Assembly: GCA_028275075.1 (NCBI GenBank)
Contig: JAQCNK010000341.1
Location: 1-5,163, forward strand
Length of the DNA stretch: 5,163 bases
Origin: Haloarcula sp.
GTDB lineage: Archaea > Halobacteriota > Halobacteria > Halobacteriales > Haloarculaceae
Reading direction: 5' to 3'
Numbering within the stretch: position 1 is the stretch's first letter; each line of letters opens with the position of its first letter. Shown here piece by piece: positions 3,920-5,163 of the stretch. Under the pieces are notes generated by a model that did no database searches, was not told where the DNA came from, and was given only the letters and a program-made list of their open reading frames with translations. The position numbers and the translations under genes were made by a program.

Positions 3920-5163
3920 TCACGTTTGCTCTGAGTCGAGTAGACTCTCAATCTGCTCAAGATCGATTAGCGACCACGCCTCGGAAAGCTCATCTCTAAG
4001 CCCGTCGACGAAGCCGTTTTTCGAGAACAATGTGAATCGTTCAGTTCGATCAGCTGTTCCCCAACGGACATTCGCTGCCTTTGATTTGAGCTGCTCAGCG
4101 AGTGTGGTGCCAACCGGATCTGTGGTCCACCTACATTCGGCGAGAAGGATTCGGTCATCAGCTGGCTCAAGCCCAACGATATCAATCTCCTCTTCGTCGT
4201 ACCACCAGCGTCCAACTTCAGCGTATGGATCGAATGCACCGCTCCGAATCCCAGCCCAGACGGCTTCCTGGCAGATATCCTCGAATACAGTGGCGACATG
4301 TCTGGGTAAATCCGGTGCAATCGTGCCGTCGTAAACCATCCCGGGTGCTTCCTCAATGCTCGAACGGTTGGGTTCAACGTACCGGAACCAGAATCGAAGG
4401 AATTCGTCCCCAACACGGTACCGGGATCGTTTTGACTTCTTGGCGGATGCCGTTACCGGGATATCTCGTTCGATGAGACGGAGCCGACGTAAGGTCTGTA
4501 GATACTTCGACAGCGGTCCTGAACCGATTCCAGTCGCACCCGCGATTTCGTTTGGCGTCGTATGTCCGAGTGCGACTGCTTCGAGAATACTCATATATCG
4601 AGCGGGATTTCGTAGTTCTGTTCGGAGCAAGAACTCTGGTTCGTTGTATAGGACTGCGGTTGGTGTCAGCACCTGTGACCTGACGTTCTCCCTGAGGGGC
4701 TTTTCATAATCAAAGAGTGTCAGATACATGGGCGTCCCGCCGGTGACTGCATACGACCGAATTGCATCTTCAATCTCGTAAGCAATGACGCTGCGGGCCT
4801 GCTGGAACGAAAATGGCTGTACATCGAGTTGTGCTGTCCGGCGACCATATAACGGACTCTCGTGACCTAGAACCTCTGATTCCATCGTGCTGATACTTGA
4901 CCCACAGAGTACGAGCATCGACTCTGTCTCCTGCAACTGCTGGTCGACAAATCCTTGGATGTATGATGGAATTGAATCGTTCTCCGAAACGAGATACGGG
5001 AACTCGTCGATGGCAATGACTAATTCCTCTTCATCGAGATGTTCTCCGAGATACTCGAATGCCTCGTCCCAGCTATCGATACGTGGGGCACGCTCATCAA
5101 AATAATTTGCAACCTGGTCAACAAACTTCTCCCGCTGCCGATGTTCGGCCTCCTGTGCAGCAA
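3920..5163 (-). CDS. Archaeal ATPase_2/DUF234-type protein, 5' partial
   Basis: The frame is open to the window edge (first whole codon at 5161), giving 413 visible residues; TTG 4936 and ATG 4916 are internal. A Walker B motif VIAIDEF (48-54, D52 and E53) is followed by LVLCGSS (83-89), the sensor-like strand, then SPLYGRR and TGGTPMYL, typical of archaeal ATPase_2 proteins. The Walker A loop must lie in the missing N-terminus. A winged helix (about 200-235, TPNEIAGATGIGSGPLSKYL) leads into the DUF234-type region with FRFWFRYVEPNRSSIEE spacing near 255-270. There follows a nuclease-like pattern: E in FEDICQEAV (293-301), EEEIDIVGL (323-331, D327) and LLAECRW (339-345). Such proteins are common and variable in archaeal genomes, often near mobile DNA; their cellular role is not settled. 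GC is clearly lower than in the rest of the window, which suggests acquisition. Confidence 0.88.
   Translation of the reverse strand, partial: AAQEAEHRQREKFVDQVANYFDERAPRIDSWDEAFEYLGEHLDEEELVIAIDEFPYLVSENDSIPSYIQGFVDQQLQETESMLVLCGSSISTMESEVLGHESPLYGRRTAQLDVQPFSFQQARSVIAYEIEDAIRSYAVTGGTPMYLTLFDYEKPLRENVRSQVLTPTAVLYNEPEFLLRTELRNPARYMSILEAVALGHTTPNEIAGATGIGSGPLSKYLQTLRRLRLIERDIPVTASAKKSKRSRYRVGDEFLRFWFRYVEPNRSSIEEAPGMVYDGTIAPDLPRHVATVFEDICQEAVWAGIRSGAFDPYAEVGRWWYDEEEIDIVGLEPADDRILLAECRWTTDPVGTTLAEQLKSKAANVRWGTADRTERFTLFSKNGFVDGLRDELSEAWSLIDLEQIESLLDSEQT

Overview
The window looks like chromosomal DNA from a haloarchaeon. Most of it is GC-rich, the predicted soluble proteins are strongly acidic, and the gene set is typical: a bacterio-opsin-activator-type regulator, an SCP2-like protein, aIF1A, a RIO1 kinase and an archaeal ATPase with a DUF234-type C-terminus. 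A Haloarcula-like relative is my best guess, but it rests on general resemblance only.

Layout. (1) Bases 1-1359, plus strand: the 3' part of a GAF/Bat/HTH_10 transcriptional regulator, cut by the window start. (2) 1360-1548: an intergenic gap between convergent genes, holding repeat copy A, an 80-bp element with perfect 15-bp terminal inverted repeats. (3) 1549-2203, minus strand: an SCP2-like protein followed by a 62-residue, two-helix membrane protein. (4) 2204-2405: a divergent control region with a 17-bp inverted repeat (16 of 17 match). Each arm reads outward into a TATA-like box. (5) 2406-3745, plus strand: aIF1A and RIO1 kinase, an apparent translation/ribosome-maturation operon. (6) 3745-3919: a second convergent gap holding repeat copy B, which starts on the last base of the rio1 stop codon. 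(7) 3920-5163, minus strand: the 3' part of an ATPase_2/DUF234 protein of visibly lower GC (about half GC in sampled lines), probably acquired, cut by the window end.

How it fits together: aIF1A works in 30S initiation and RIO1 in late 40S/30S subunit maturation, so they form one functional unit. The regulator, the SCP2-like and membrane proteins, and the ATPase have no evident pathway link to them. The most unusual content is non-coding or insertional. The same palindromic element sits in both convergent gaps, a candidate palindromic element lies in frame inside the rio1 kinase domain, and a matched pair of promoter-like arms lies between the SCP2-like gene and aIF1A. I see no RNA genes, CRISPR array or complete insertion sequence. 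No gene-free stretch exceeds 300 bases.
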